Shown: one piece after another, positions 33,131 to 40,588 of the stretch
Layout of the letters: each line of letters opens with the position of its first letter
Position numbering within the stretch: position 1 is the first letter of the stretch
Source: Croceibacterium xixiisoli
GTDB lineage: Bacteria; Pseudomonadota; Alphaproteobacteria; Sphingomonadales; Sphingomonadaceae
Length of the DNA stretch: 64,000 nt
Direction of reading: 5' to 3'
Assembly: GCF_009827305.1 (NCBI RefSeq)
Contig: NZ_WTYJ01000001.1
Span: forward strand, 1,674,001 to 1,738,000
Notes under the pieces: model-generated
Database searches by the model: none
What the model saw: only the letters and a program-made list of their open reading frames with translations
Told to the model about the DNA's origin: nothing
Position numbers and translations under genes: made by a program

Positions 33131-33763
33131 TCAGTGTTCGGTGGTGCTGGGGCTGGGCGCGGACTTGACCGACGACACGCCCGGCTTGCGGCCGCGTTTC
33201 GGCGCCTCGCTCGCGGCGTCCGCTTCTGCCTGGGCAGCTTCGGTGCTGGGTCGGGTCTGTTGAGCGGCTAGCTCGCTCTCGTCCGCCTCGTCGAAGTCGT
33301 CGCCATCATCATCATCATCGGCATCTTCGCCGGCGAGATCTGTTTCCGTGCCATCGCTGGGCTGGGGCGGCGGATTGGTGGTGACCAGCGACATGCGCGC
33401 CCGCGCGCCGGAAGGAAGGGGCGACTGCCCGGCAGATCCATCAGCCAGCGAAACCAGATCGGTCGGCACGACCAGCTCCAGTTCCTTCATCCCTTCGGAC
33501 AGGGCGATCAGCCAGTGGTCGCGCTTCGCGTCTTCCATGTCGTCGAGGGTGACGAGGAAATCGAGCACCTTGCGCGGGAAGTGCGCCTCGTCCTTGATCC
33601 GCTTGTGCGGGTCGGACAGGTCGCCCTTGATGGTCGCCATGTGCGCAAGCTTCGGCGCGACTTCTTCGCGGTAGATCCGGACGGCGAGCTTGGCGTCGGG
33701 GCGGGTGTATTCGCCACTGATGCCGGAGCCTTCTCCGTCTTCCTTTCGTGCTGCATTGGCCAT
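33131..33763 (-). CDS. phage early protein with acidic tail, function unknown
   Basis: The start is ATG (MANAARKEDG) behind GAAAGGAG; the open extension upstream lacks a ribosome site. 210 residues: a helical N-terminal domain (LAVRIYREEVAPKLAHMATIKGDLSDPHKRIKDEAH, DFLVTLDDMEDAKRDHWLIALSEGMKEL), then a long acidic Asp/Glu run, and a basic end (KRGRKPG). The tail may contact DNA or protein. Family not recognised. Confidence 0.55.
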   Translation of the reverse strand: MANAARKEDGEGSGISGEYTRPDAKLAVRIYREEVAPKLAHMATIKGDLSDPHKRIKDEAHFPRKVLDFLVTLDDMEDAKRDHWLIALSEGMKELELVVPTDLVSLADGSAGQSPLPSGARARMSLVTTNPPPQPSDGTETDLAGEDADDDDDGDDFDEADESELAAQQTRPSTEAAQAEADAASEAPKRGRKPGVSSVKSAPSPSTTEH

Positions 33764-33915
33764 GATAGGCTCCTTTCGGTGATGGGGTCGCGGAGGGGGA
33801 TTAAGCTGGTGGGGAGTTGGGAGAGGGGACTCCCCTGTCAGGACCAGCCCCGGGAAACCTCGTGGCTCCATCCCCCCTTTTTCGCCGCCGCGCCGGCGCC
33901 TGATTTCGTGGATCG

Positions 33916-34050
33916 TCACTCGATCAGAGGGACGAGGAAGATGAGGGCTAGCGCGACTGCCATGGCGATCATCGCGATGGTCAGCCGGGCCGACGGTTCG
34001 TTATCAGTCGACGGCAGCAGGCCGATGCGGGCGAGATGCGAGCGGATCAC
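33916..34050 (-). CDS. 44-residue single-pass membrane protein
   Basis: A GTG that overlaps the upstream stop (GTGA) opens 44 codons. The N-terminus is basic (VIRSHLARIG) and the C-terminus is one strong transmembrane helix (TIAMIAMAVALALIFLVPLI). Translational coupling and the clean helix support it. It may act in host-membrane exclusion or lysis control, which is speculative. Confidence 0.55.
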   Translation of the reverse strand: MIRSHLARIGLLPSTDNEPSARLTIAMIAMAVALALIFLVPLIE

Positions 34051-34472
34051 AGCGCGTCCCCCAGCTTGGCCAGTTCGGTGATGGTCCGCTGCGCCTTCTG
34101 CCGGGTCGCTTCCTGGTCGCGGTGGCAATATTCGCCGTCCGCCAACCTGCTCGCCACGTCGCTGGCGAAATCAGCGGCGGCAGCTGCAGCGCTCAGGACA
34201 TTGGCGTCAGCAGGCGCGTCACGGCTGATCAACTTCAAGCCGCAGGGGCGGATCAGTTCGTCGGCGAGGTGGCGGGGCAGTTCGCCCAGCAGCATCACGA
34301 GCGTGTGACCCGGCATGGTGGTGCCGTTGGCCCAGCGCGTCAGGTCGCGAGCTTCCTCGTCGATCTTCGCGGCCAGGCTGGCCTTCGTGCCATGCCCCTC
34401 GTGCTCATACCGGCGCAGCACGTTGCTGAGCCGATCGGCAAAATTCTGCTGCACTGCGTCAGTGGACGACAT
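34047..34472 (-). CDS. CII-like regulatory protein candidate
   Basis: 141 residues from ATG (MSSTDAVQQN) behind GAGAGG. The segment LAAKIDEEARDLTRWANGTTMPGHTLVMLLGEL (about residues 32-64) reads as a helix-turn-helix, and the rest is helical (AAAAAADFASDVASRLADGEYCHRDQEATRQKAQRTI). It is the third gene of the cro operon, where lambda has cII. A transcription-factor role is likely, with the exact function inferred. Confidence 0.55.
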   Translation of the reverse strand: MSSTDAVQQNFADRLSNVLRRYEHEGHGTKASLAAKIDEEARDLTRWANGTTMPGHTLVMLLGELPRHLADELIRPCGLKLISRDAPADANVLSAAAAAADFASDVASRLADGEYCHRDQEATRQKAQRTITELAKLGDAL

Positions 34473-34608
34473 GATCTGGTTGCCTCTCCGGGGTATTGAT
34501 TGCGGCATGAAAGGAGATCGAAACACAGGCTGCCCGGGTAGGGCCGGGCGTTACCGGGGTTACGCGGGCGATCACGCGGATCGCGGGACGGCGAACGGCT
34601 GTTGTCAT
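34459..34608 (-). CDS. 49-residue coupled small protein
   Basis: ATG overlaps the Cro stop (ATGA), giving a 49-codon frame ending over the start of the CII-like gene. The product is Val/Thr/Pro/Arg-rich (MTTAVRRPAIRVIARVTPVTPGPT). The chain of overlapping starts and stops suggests translation, but composition alone is not decisive. Confidence 0.35.
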   Translation of the reverse strand: MTTAVRRPAIRVIARVTPVTPGPTRAACVSISFHAAINTPERQPDHVVH

Positions 34609-34829
34609 GCTGCCGCCTGGGCAGCCTGGATCGCTGCGGGATCGAGATCGAAGAAGTCGTTGGCGGTGACGGCACCGCCGGTTTCCTCAACGATCTTGGG
34701 CATAATATCGCGGCCAGGGATGCGGTCGCCGTTGGCATACCGACGCACGGCCTCCGCTGTGCAGTCGATGCGCTTCGCGAAATCGGCGTTCCTCAGCCCT
34801 TGGTCGGACAGCCAATCCTTGAGGTTCAT
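34605..34829 (-). CDS. Cro-like repressor
   Basis: 74 residues from ATG (MNLKDWLSDQG) behind AAGGAG; the frame extends upstream through a TTG-type start but the ribosome site decides. LRNADFAKRIDCTAEAVRRYANGDRIPGRDIMPKIVEETGG is a textbook helix-turn-helix of the YdaS/Cro type. It lies divergent from the CI-like gene with operators between, so it should be the switch partner that shuts off the repressor during lytic growth. Confidence 0.85.
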   Translation of the reverse strand: MNLKDWLSDQGLRNADFAKRIDCTAEAVRRYANGDRIPGRDIMPKIVEETGGAVTANDFFDLDPAAIQAAQAAA

Positions 34830-34845
34830 TCGGTGATCTCCTTGC

Positions 34846-34922
34846 AACACCATTATGGTGTCACAAGTGGTGTTCAGTCAACACCATTTCGGAGTATGGC
34901 GGTGTTACACCAGATTGGTGCA
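34846..34922. promoter_or_regulatory. operator cluster O1-O3 between cro-like and cI-like genes
   Basis: Three copies of AACACC-N5-GGTGTT are present: O1 at 34846-34862 (AACACC ATTAT GGTGTC), O2 at 34880-34896 (AACACC ATTTC GGAGTA) and O3 at 34906-34922 (TACACC AGATT GGTGCA). Centres are 34 and 26 bp apart. O1 covers the -10 of the leftward promoter and O2 overlaps its -35. Confidence 0.8.
34852..34881 (-). promoter_or_regulatory. leftward early promoter for the cro operon
   Basis: On the minus strand TTGACT (34876-34881) and CATAAT (34852-34857) are separated by 18 bases. Both boxes are covered by repressor operators. Transcription would enter the cro-like gene about 20 bases later. Confidence 0.6.
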
Positions 34923-34931
34923 GTTTGGGCC

Positions 34932-35594
34932 GTGACCAGCGTGAACAATATTGAGCGCCTGCGACTTGATCGCGGATGGAGCCGCCCTCAGCTCGGGAAG
35001 AGGATGGGTACGTCCGGGCAGCAGATCGAGCGGCTCGAAAAAGGTCAGCGGACGCTCAAGCAAGAATGGATCGACAAGGCTGCAACGGCGCTTGGAGTGA
35101 CGCCGTCAGACATCATAACCCCTCTTCCCGCTGGCTATGCATTGTCCGGGCAGACTGAAGTTTTGCCTGCTGATGATCCGAATGAAATTGTCCAGATCCA
35201 ACGGCTCGACCTGTCGCTTTCGATGGGGCCTGGGACTGTCATCGACGATTACGTCGAAGCCGAACCTGTTTCGTTCGATCTCGCCTTTATCCGCCGCATA
35301 ACTCGCTCACCGGCACACCGCCTAAAGCTGGTGACGGGCATCGGCGACAGTATGTACCCCACGCTGAATTGGGGCGATGCGATCTTGATCGACACCACGG
35401 ATCGGGCCTTGGCCAAGCAGGATGGCATTTACTGGATCGACCTGTTTGGCGCGGCGGGATTGAAGCGTTTGCGGACCATCGCAGCCGGACGGGTGCTCGT
35501 TATTTCCGACAATCCGACGGTCGGCGACCAAGAGGTTGCCGCTGAAGACCTGCGCATTGAGGGACGCGCAATCTGGGTAGCACGCGGGCTGTAA
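34932..35594 (+). CDS. CI-like repressor with S24 (LexA-type) peptidase domain
   Basis: 220 residues from the GTG at 34932; ATG at 34896 and GTG at 34941 are alternatives, and none has a clear ribosome site. Residues about 5-55 (NIERLRLDRGWSRPQLGKRMGTSGQQIERLEKG) form an XRE-type HTH. The C-terminal half is an S24 domain: GIGDSMYPTLNWGDAILID has the catalytic Ser and GLKRLRTI the Lys. RecA-stimulated self-cleavage would trigger induction. It probably binds the five matching operators. Confidence 0.88.
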   Translation: MTSVNNIERLRLDRGWSRPQLGKRMGTSGQQIERLEKGQRTLKQEWIDKAATALGVTPSDIITPLPAGYALSGQTEVLPADDPNEIVQIQRLDLSLSMGPGTVIDDYVEAEPVSFDLAFIRRITRSPAHRLKLVTGIGDSMYPTLNWGDAILIDTTDRALAKQDGIYWIDLFGAAGLKRLRTIAAGRVLVISDNPTVGDQEVAAEDLRIEGRAIWVARGL

Positions 35595-35618
35595 GGACAG
35601 ACTGCAGGCGCAGCTGCG

Positions 35619-36074
35619 ATGCTTCCCTCGCTGTCCCTCATGGTTGTTGGTGCTGACTATCCGAACAAGAAGGGGCCGGGCCGGCGGTTCGAAATCGCCA
35701 TGTGCCTGCCTGGCGAGCCGGTGTATTTGAAGCCAGAGCCGAAGAACCCCGCCGATCCATCCGCCGTCGCGGTTTACAGCTTTCGCGGAATCCAGATCGG
35801 ATACCTGTCTGCCGAACGATGCGGTCGCATCGGTGCATTGATTCGGCAAGGCGTCGAGATCATCGCCATTTTTCAGGACCAAGCACCTTATGGTGCAATC
35901 ATTCGCGCAGCATTCGAAGGCGCGAAGCCGGTGCTGCCGCCCCCGCCTACACCCCAACCGCATGTGAGCACGCATCGGCCGAAAACTGCTGTGCGCAACC
36001 CTCGGAAGCTTGCGGACGAAGCTGTGGATCCTGATCCCGATTTTTGGCCGGACGAGACATACCCAGACGAGTAA
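35619..36074 (+). CDS. HIRAN-domain protein
   Basis: 151 residues downstream of the repressor. SLMVVGADYPNKKG, EIAMCLPGEPVYLKPEPKNPADPSAVAVYS and GIQIGYLSAERCGRIGALIRQG (about residues 6-85) are the HIRAN pattern. HIRAN modules bind DNA ends or damaged DNA and occur in SNF2 helicases. Here it stands alone with a proline-rich, acidic tail. It probably shares the repressor transcript, so it may be expressed in the lysogen. Confidence 0.75.
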   Translation: MLPSLSLMVVGADYPNKKGPGRRFEIAMCLPGEPVYLKPEPKNPADPSAVAVYSFRGIQIGYLSAERCGRIGALIRQGVEIIAIFQDQAPYGAIIRAAFEGAKPVLPPPPTPQPHVSTHRPKTAVRNPRKLADEAVDPDPDFWPDETYPDE

Positions 36075-36112
36075 CACCAATACGGTGTTGACAGCAACAC
36101 CATAACGGTGTT
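36073..36112. promoter_or_regulatory. operator pair O4/O5 at the rightward early promoter
   Basis: Two perfect copies of the same operator: O4 at 36073-36089 (AACACC AATAC GGTGTT) and O5 at 36096-36112 (AACACC ATAAC GGTGTT), 23 bp centre to centre. O4 ends within the -35 box and O5 fills the spacer. Confidence 0.85.
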
Positions 36113-36116
36113 GTAT
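36088..36116 (+). promoter_or_regulatory. rightward early promoter
   Basis: A perfect TTGACA (36088-36093) is followed after 17 bases by TTGTAT (36111-36116), a weak -10. Both overlap O4/O5, so repressor binding would block it. It drives the right-arm operon from 36144. Confidence 0.6.
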
Positions 36117-36143
36117 CGCCTCCATCACCCGATGGAGGCGAAC

Positions 36144-36497
36144 ATGCCAATCAACGTTCCCATGCACTGGCACCAGCTGCCGCAGGCGAAGGCGATTATC
36201 GCCCGCGTGCAGGACGGCGAGCTGCGCAAAACCACGCGGATCCGGCCCACCTGTGATCTCGAAGTATTCGTCGGCCTGACCGACCGCGCCGACCGCCATC
36301 TGAAGCGGCTCGAAGCTCTGCGGCGCACGGCGATCAACGCTGCCGTTGGCCACACCATGCAGGCCGCGCTGGACAAGAACGACCGCGCGATGGCCGTGGC
36401 GCACGCCGAAACAGATTGGGAAACGCCGACCGTCTTCGACGTGCTGACCGGCGTGTTCGCTCTGCGCCGCGCTGTCAGCGTGCGGAGGGCGGCATGA
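36144..36497 (+). CDS. first gene of the right early operon, function unknown
   Basis: 117 residues from ATG behind GGAGG. The product has MPINVPMHWHQLPQAKAIIARVQDGEL at its start, then a helical middle (VGLTDRADRHLKRLEALRRTAINAAVG). It lies about 30 bases after the promoter. No family recognised; early phage genes in this slot often alter host functions. Confidence 0.6.
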   Translation: MPINVPMHWHQLPQAKAIIARVQDGELRKTTRIRPTCDLEVFVGLTDRADRHLKRLEALRRTAINAAVGHTMQAALDKNDRAMAVAHAETDWETPTVFDVLTGVFALRRAVSVRRAA

Positions 36498-36856
36498 TCT
36501 ACGCAGTCGCTCAGCAAATTGCAGCCCGTTCAGACGATGAGCGCGTTTGGCCCGTCTTGACCATTGGTAAGCGGTACGAAGTGTTAATCGAGGACTGCAA
36601 CTGCTTCGACATCATCGATGACGAGGGGCAGCAAATCCCTTGCTACTGGGTCGGATGCGCGTTCGCCCGATGGGTGAGGGAAGACGATCGCCGGGAGACG
36701 CCCGACCTGCGCGACCAATTCTCGATGGCCGCTTTGACCGGTTTGATGGCCGCCGAAGCGCCTGACGTGATCTACGAAAGCGAAGGGGTAGCGCGGCGGG
36801 CTTACCGCATCGCCGACGCCATGCTGGTCGCCCGAGCGGAAGGCGGTGCAGCATGA
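36494..36856 (+). CDS. phage early protein, 120 residues
   Basis: ATG overlaps the previous stop (ATGA). The first half looks like a small beta barrel (VWPVLTIGKRYEVLIEDCNCFDIIDDEGQQIPCYWVGC), and the second is helical with MAALTGLMAAEAPDVIYESEGVARRAYRIADAML. Three Cys lie in the first half. Function unknown. Confidence 0.6.
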   Translation: MIYAVAQQIAARSDDERVWPVLTIGKRYEVLIEDCNCFDIIDDEGQQIPCYWVGCAFARWVREDDRRETPDLRDQFSMAALTGLMAAEAPDVIYESEGVARRAYRIADAMLVARAEGGAA

Positions 36857-36978
36857 CGCTCGCCGACCTCCGCTTCGTCCTGCTGCACCCGGTGTTCGTG
36901 CGCGAAGCAGCCCACTGCTTCGGCGTGGCCATCACCTTCGCGTCGTTGGCCGTTCTGGCCTGGGCGGTGGCGCCATGA
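36853..36978 (+). CDS. 41-residue membrane protein
   Basis: ATG overlaps the upstream stop and its own stop overlaps the next start, both as ATGA. The 41 residues end in a strong transmembrane helix (VAITFASLAVLAWAVA). Full translational coupling on both sides makes this a convincing small gene. Function unknown. Confidence 0.65.
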   Translation: MTLADLRFVLLHPVFVREAAHCFGVAITFASLAVLAWAVAP

Positions 36979-37370
36979 GCCGCGCGCAGTTCTCATACGC
37001 CAGCGGCCGAGCGATCGACCGCGCCTTCACGGGCATCGACGTCAGCGAACCGACCGAGGGCTATTACCGCCATCGTCTCGTGTTCGGCGGCGTCCGGGGC
37101 GGGGTGCATATCTGGTACGGCCCGCCGCACGATCCGGACACCGGCGACGAAATGGACCGGTCCTGGCGATGGCAGGCCGAATTCGATGGCGATTACATCG
37201 AGCTCGACCGGGTCTGGCCTGATTGCGCCGGCGAACCGATCAGCGAGGCCGATTACCGCGCCTACTGCAACCGCAAGGCTTGGGCCCGGCAGAACGCGCC
37301 GAACAGCGCCTTCGCAAACCGTCGCCAGCGCCGCGACCCACTCTCCATCGACTGCCCGCTCCCCTTTTAA
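36975..37370 (+). CDS. phage early protein, 131 residues
   Basis: Starts with an ATG coupled to the small membrane gene. It carries YRHRLVFGGVRGGVHIWYGPPHDPDTGDEMDRSWRWQAEFDG and YRAYCNRKAWARQNAP, aromatic and charged, which suggests a small globular cytoplasmic protein. No family recognised. Confidence 0.6.
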   Translation: MSRAQFSYASGRAIDRAFTGIDVSEPTEGYYRHRLVFGGVRGGVHIWYGPPHDPDTGDEMDRSWRWQAEFDGDYIELDRVWPDCAGEPISEADYRAYCNRKAWARQNAPNSAFANRRQRRDPLSIDCPLPF

Positions 37371-37384
37371 TCGAAGGATTTTCC

Positions 37385-38263
37385 ATGCCCGTAACAAAGC
37401 CAGTACCGGCCCGACCTGTGTTCGACGACGTCGCTCCGTGGCCGGGTGAGAACCCGCAGAGCGCCGCCCCGATCGGCCATAACAAACCTCCGCTGGAGGA
37501 GATCATTCCTGCCGAGTTCCGCGCCCTGCTGACGCGCGACAAGGCTGACTTTCTCGAGGTGTTGGAGCGCAACGTCGCCGCTGCGGATCGCGCGACGGCC
37601 ACCGATGATGAAACCCTGGGCAAGTGCGCGGATCTCGTCGGCAACTTCCGCAAGATCATCAACCACATCAACGCCATCCATAAGGAGGCGAAAGAGCCGC
37701 ATCTTCTGGCCGGCAGGCTGGTTGATGCCGAGAAGAATTCGCTGCTGGAATCGGTGAATGCGGCCAAGGCCAAGGTCGAGCAGATCGGCAATGCTTTCGT
37801 GGCGAAGCGCGAGGCAGAACGGAAAGCCGAACGCGACCGCATCGCGGCGGAGGAGCGCGCGGCCGCCGACCGGGCAGCTGAAGCGGAACGTCAGCGCGAA
37901 GAGGCAGAAGCCCGCGCGCGCGAAGCTGAGCAGAACGCCGCGAACAAGCGCGAGCTGAACAAGGCCCGCCGCCACGCTGACAAGGCCGCCGAACTGGCAC
38001 AGCAGGAGCAGGAACGCGCCGCGCTGCTGGCCGTGGCCGCTCCGAATAATCAGCCGGTGCGCTCGGACACTGGATCGACCGTGTCCGGCAAGCAGGAATG
38101 GAAGAGCGAGGTCACGGATTACGCGGCCGCGTTCGATGCCGTGTCCGACAATCCGAAGGTCCGCGAGGCGATCGACAAAGCGGTCGCCGGCCTGGTGCGC
38201 GCCGGCAAGCGCGAGCTGCCTGGGTGCCGGATCTGGCCTGTCGCCAAAGCCAACTTCCGCTGA
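37385..38263 (+). CDS. coiled-coil protein upstream of recT
   Basis: 292 residues from ATG behind AAGGA. The N-terminus holds APIGHNKPPLEEIIPAEFRALLTRDKADFLE. Residues about 130-225 form one long coiled coil rich in Ala, Glu and Arg (ERKAERDRIAAEERAAADRAAEAERQREEAE). The C-terminal 60 residues (SEVTDYAAAFDAVSDNPKVREAIDKAVAGLVRAGKRELPGCRIW) are a separate domain seen in RecT neighbours. It is likely a recombination accessory protein. Confidence 0.7.
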   Translation: MPVTKPVPARPVFDDVAPWPGENPQSAAPIGHNKPPLEEIIPAEFRALLTRDKADFLEVLERNVAAADRATATDDETLGKCADLVGNFRKIINHINAIHKEAKEPHLLAGRLVDAEKNSLLESVNAAKAKVEQIGNAFVAKREAERKAERDRIAAEERAAADRAAEAERQREEAEARAREAEQNAANKRELNKARRHADKAAELAQQEQERAALLAVAAPNNQPVRSDTGSTVSGKQEWKSEVTDYAAAFDAVSDNPKVREAIDKAVAGLVRAGKRELPGCRIWPVAKANFR

Positions 38264-38285
38264 CCCCCACCGCAAAGGAAATCAG

Positions 38286-39518
38286 ATGAGCAACCAATCC
38301 ACCGCTCTGGCCGAACGCAGGGCCATGCCGCCGATCGTAAAACTCAGCACGCAGTTGGAGCAGCGCGGCGAAGAATTCGCCAAGGCGCTGCCGTCCCACA
38401 TCTCGGCCGAGAAGCTGCAGCGCACGGTGATCACCGCAGCGCAGAACAATCCCGAGTTGCTGACGGCCGATCGGCAATCGCTGATCACATCGTGCATGAA
38501 GGCGGCGCAGGATGGGCTGCTTCCCGACGGGCGCGAGGCGGCGCTGGTGATCTTCATCAACAGCAAGAAGAACGATCAGAACCAGTGGGAGAAGATCAAG
38601 ACCGTCGCTTACATGCCGATGGTTTATGGCCTGCGGAAGAAGATCGTCCAGTCCGGCGAGATCGTCAGCCTGCAGACCGGTCTCGTCTATCGGGCCGAGA
38701 TGGACGCGAACCTCTTCCTCTATGAAATCGGCATGGACCCGCCGATCCGGCACCGGCCCAAGCTGGATATGACCGCAGAGGAAAGCACCGACGACAACAT
38801 CGTCGCGGCCTATTCGATTGCGCGCATGAAAGATGGTTCGTGGTCGGTTGAGGTGATGCGCCGCGTCGAAATCGACAAGGTCCGGCAGGCCAGCCAGACC
38901 GGCGCCACCCGCGACCGTTTCGGCAAGGAACGGCAGGCCAAGGGCCCGTGGGTTGATTGGTTCGGCGAGATGGCGCGCAAGACAGTGATGCGGCGCCATT
39001 CCAAGACGCTGCCGATGTCCGGCGACCTGTTCACCGATGTCGAAGGCCGTGAGCATGAGGCGGCGGTGAGCACGATGGCCGCGCTGGCGGTGGAGCCGGA
39101 AGCGCCGAAGTCCCTGCCTGCGAAGGAAGACCTGGGCGATTACCTGGACGACAGCATTCCAGCCTTCGACGGCAGCGACGATCAGCAGATCGATCCCGAT
39201 ACGGGAGAGGTTCAGACCGACAGCCGGGGCATGACCGACGTCGACGAGGAAACCGCGCGGCAGCTGGATGCTGGCGGTCCGGCTGCCGACAGCGAGGGCG
39301 AAGAGCAGGGCGAGGCCGCTCCGGACATGAGCCCGGCAGAGGCGTTCCTCGACAAGACGCGCTCCGGCATCGCAGCGGCGAAGAACGCCCGATACCTCAA
39401 AGCGGTCGAAGAGGACTGGCTGAAGAACGCAGCCGCCTATGACGATGAAATCGTCGCCGGCATCGACGCAGAGCTGACTGCGCGCCGAAAGACGCTGGCC
39501 GAAGGCGGGAAGGGCTGA
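38286..39518 (+). CDS. recT: RecT-family single-strand annealing recombinase
   Basis: 410 residues from ATG (MSNQSTALAERR). The RecT core is clear at about residues 25-260: ITAAQNNPELLTADRQSLITSCMKAAQDGLLPDGREAALVIF, VAYMPMVYGLRKKI and WFGEMARKTVMRRHSKTLP. The last 130 residues are acidic and disordered, ending in a helix. RecT anneals single-stranded DNA in phage recombination. No partner exonuclease (RecE or YqaJ type) is recognised nearby. Confidence 0.92.
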   Translation: MSNQSTALAERRAMPPIVKLSTQLEQRGEEFAKALPSHISAEKLQRTVITAAQNNPELLTADRQSLITSCMKAAQDGLLPDGREAALVIFINSKKNDQNQWEKIKTVAYMPMVYGLRKKIVQSGEIVSLQTGLVYRAEMDANLFLYEIGMDPPIRHRPKLDMTAEESTDDNIVAAYSIARMKDGSWSVEVMRRVEIDKVRQASQTGATRDRFGKERQAKGPWVDWFGEMARKTVMRRHSKTLPMSGDLFTDVEGREHEAAVSTMAALAVEPEAPKSLPAKEDLGDYLDDSIPAFDGSDDQQIDPDTGEVQTDSRGMTDVDEETARQLDAGGPAADSEGEEQGEAAPDMSPAEAFLDKTRSGIAAAKNARYLKAVEEDWLKNAAAYDDEIVAGIDAELTARRKTLAEGGKG

Positions 39519-39520
39519 AC

Positions 39521-39709
39521 ATGGACCGCCCCGGCGAAATGAAATCGTGGCGGGTGCCCAACCTGCGCGATGTGAACCCGGCGATCCGGCGCGGGCGGCT
39601 TCTTGCCGCTCGTGCCTATCGGCCCGGCACCGTGCCCCGGCACGCCATTCTTGGCGGCTATTGGGATCGCGGGTCTATCGTGCGCCAGCACATGGGCGGG
39701 GTGGTCTGA
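39521..39709 (+). CDS. small phage protein, 62 residues
   Basis: Starts three bases after the RecT stop. The product (MKSWRVPNLRDVNPAIRRGRLLAARAYRPGTVPRHAILGGYWDRG) is basic with a turn-rich middle. It sits in the tight right-arm operon. Function unknown. Confidence 0.5.
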   Translation: MDRPGEMKSWRVPNLRDVNPAIRRGRLLAARAYRPGTVPRHAILGGYWDRGSIVRQHMGGVV

Positions 39710-39710
39710 T

Positions 39711-39884
39711 GTGTGGCACGACAACCCCGGCCGGCTGCCGGATATTGCCGTCGGCAAGCGAGTGCAGGTTGTGCTTCGCAACGGCCTCCGCCCTGCTGAG
39801 AGCTGGGCAGCGGACGGGCGGGCCGGCTGCCGCTGGCACCTCGACGGCTCGCCGTTCGACATCCTCCAATTTCAAATCGTCTGA
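39711..39884 (+). CDS. small phage protein with WHDNPGRLP start
   Basis: A GTG one base after the previous stop gives 57 residues: VWHDNPGRLPDIAVGKRVQVVLRNGLRP, then CRWHLDGSPFDILQFQIV. The pattern of a short beta-barrel protein ending in SPFDI-L is familiar from many phages, with unknown role. The longer upstream frame is not needed. Confidence 0.55.
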   Translation: MWHDNPGRLPDIAVGKRVQVVLRNGLRPAESWAADGRAGCRWHLDGSPFDILQFQIV

Positions 39885-39892
39885 GGTGGCAC

Positions 39893-40588
39893 ATGGCTGA
39901 TCGGCCTATCATTTTCAGCGCGCCGATGGTGCGCGCTCTGCTCGACGGGCGGAAGACGCAGACGAGGCGGTTGATCAATCCGCAGCCGCCGGGGTGCGTC
40001 ACCAGTGCTGGTGTGATCGCGCGAACGGGTCAGGGACAGACTGACGAATGGAGTTGGCTGTCAGGCGATCCGGCGGACATGGATAGCTGGGGGTTCGAAG
40101 GCGAGTTCAAGGCTCGCTATCGCCCCGGCGACCGGCTGTACGTTCGTGAGGCGTGGGCGCCGCTGTCGGCCTGCACGCACAATGATCCAGGCAGTCAGGC
40201 CGCAGCAGACAACGGCTTCTATAAGGCGGACGATAGCACCGTTGAAGGTGAGATCGATCGCTGGCGCCCGTCGATCCACATGCCACGCTCGGCTTCGCGC
40301 ATGACGCTGCAGGTCTCCGAAGTGCGTGTGCAGCGGTTGCAGGACATCAGCGAGGAAGACGCGCTCGCCGAAGGGATCGGCCAATACGGCAGGTTCTTCG
40401 GCCTGCCCGATGCGGATTGGGATGCTGCTGAACTGACCGCGCAGGCGGCATTCCAACGTGTGTGGAGCAGCTTGCACACCGCCCCCGGCACGACCTGGGA
40501 CGATAACCCGTGGATCGTCGTGGTCACGTTCGAGGTGATCAAGGGTAACATCGATGCGCTTCCCGCGCGTGAGGCGGAGGCAGCATGA
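39893..40588 (+). CDS. ASCH/PUA-like phage protein
   Basis: 231 residues. The N-terminus IIFSAPMVRALLDGRKTQTRRLI and the later GDRLYVREAW fit the phage ASCH-like family (PUA-type fold that binds RNA or modified bases). The C-terminus continues WDDNPWIVVVTFEVI, the last strand of the fold. It ends coupled to the cytosine methylase, so a link to base modification is possible. Confidence 0.75.
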   Translation: MADRPIIFSAPMVRALLDGRKTQTRRLINPQPPGCVTSAGVIARTGQGQTDEWSWLSGDPADMDSWGFEGEFKARYRPGDRLYVREAWAPLSACTHNDPGSQAAADNGFYKADDSTVEGEIDRWRPSIHMPRSASRMTLQVSEVRVQRLQDISEEDALAEGIGQYGRFFGLPDADWDAAELTAQAAFQRVWSSLHTAPGTTWDDNPWIVVVTFEVIKGNIDALPAREAEAA

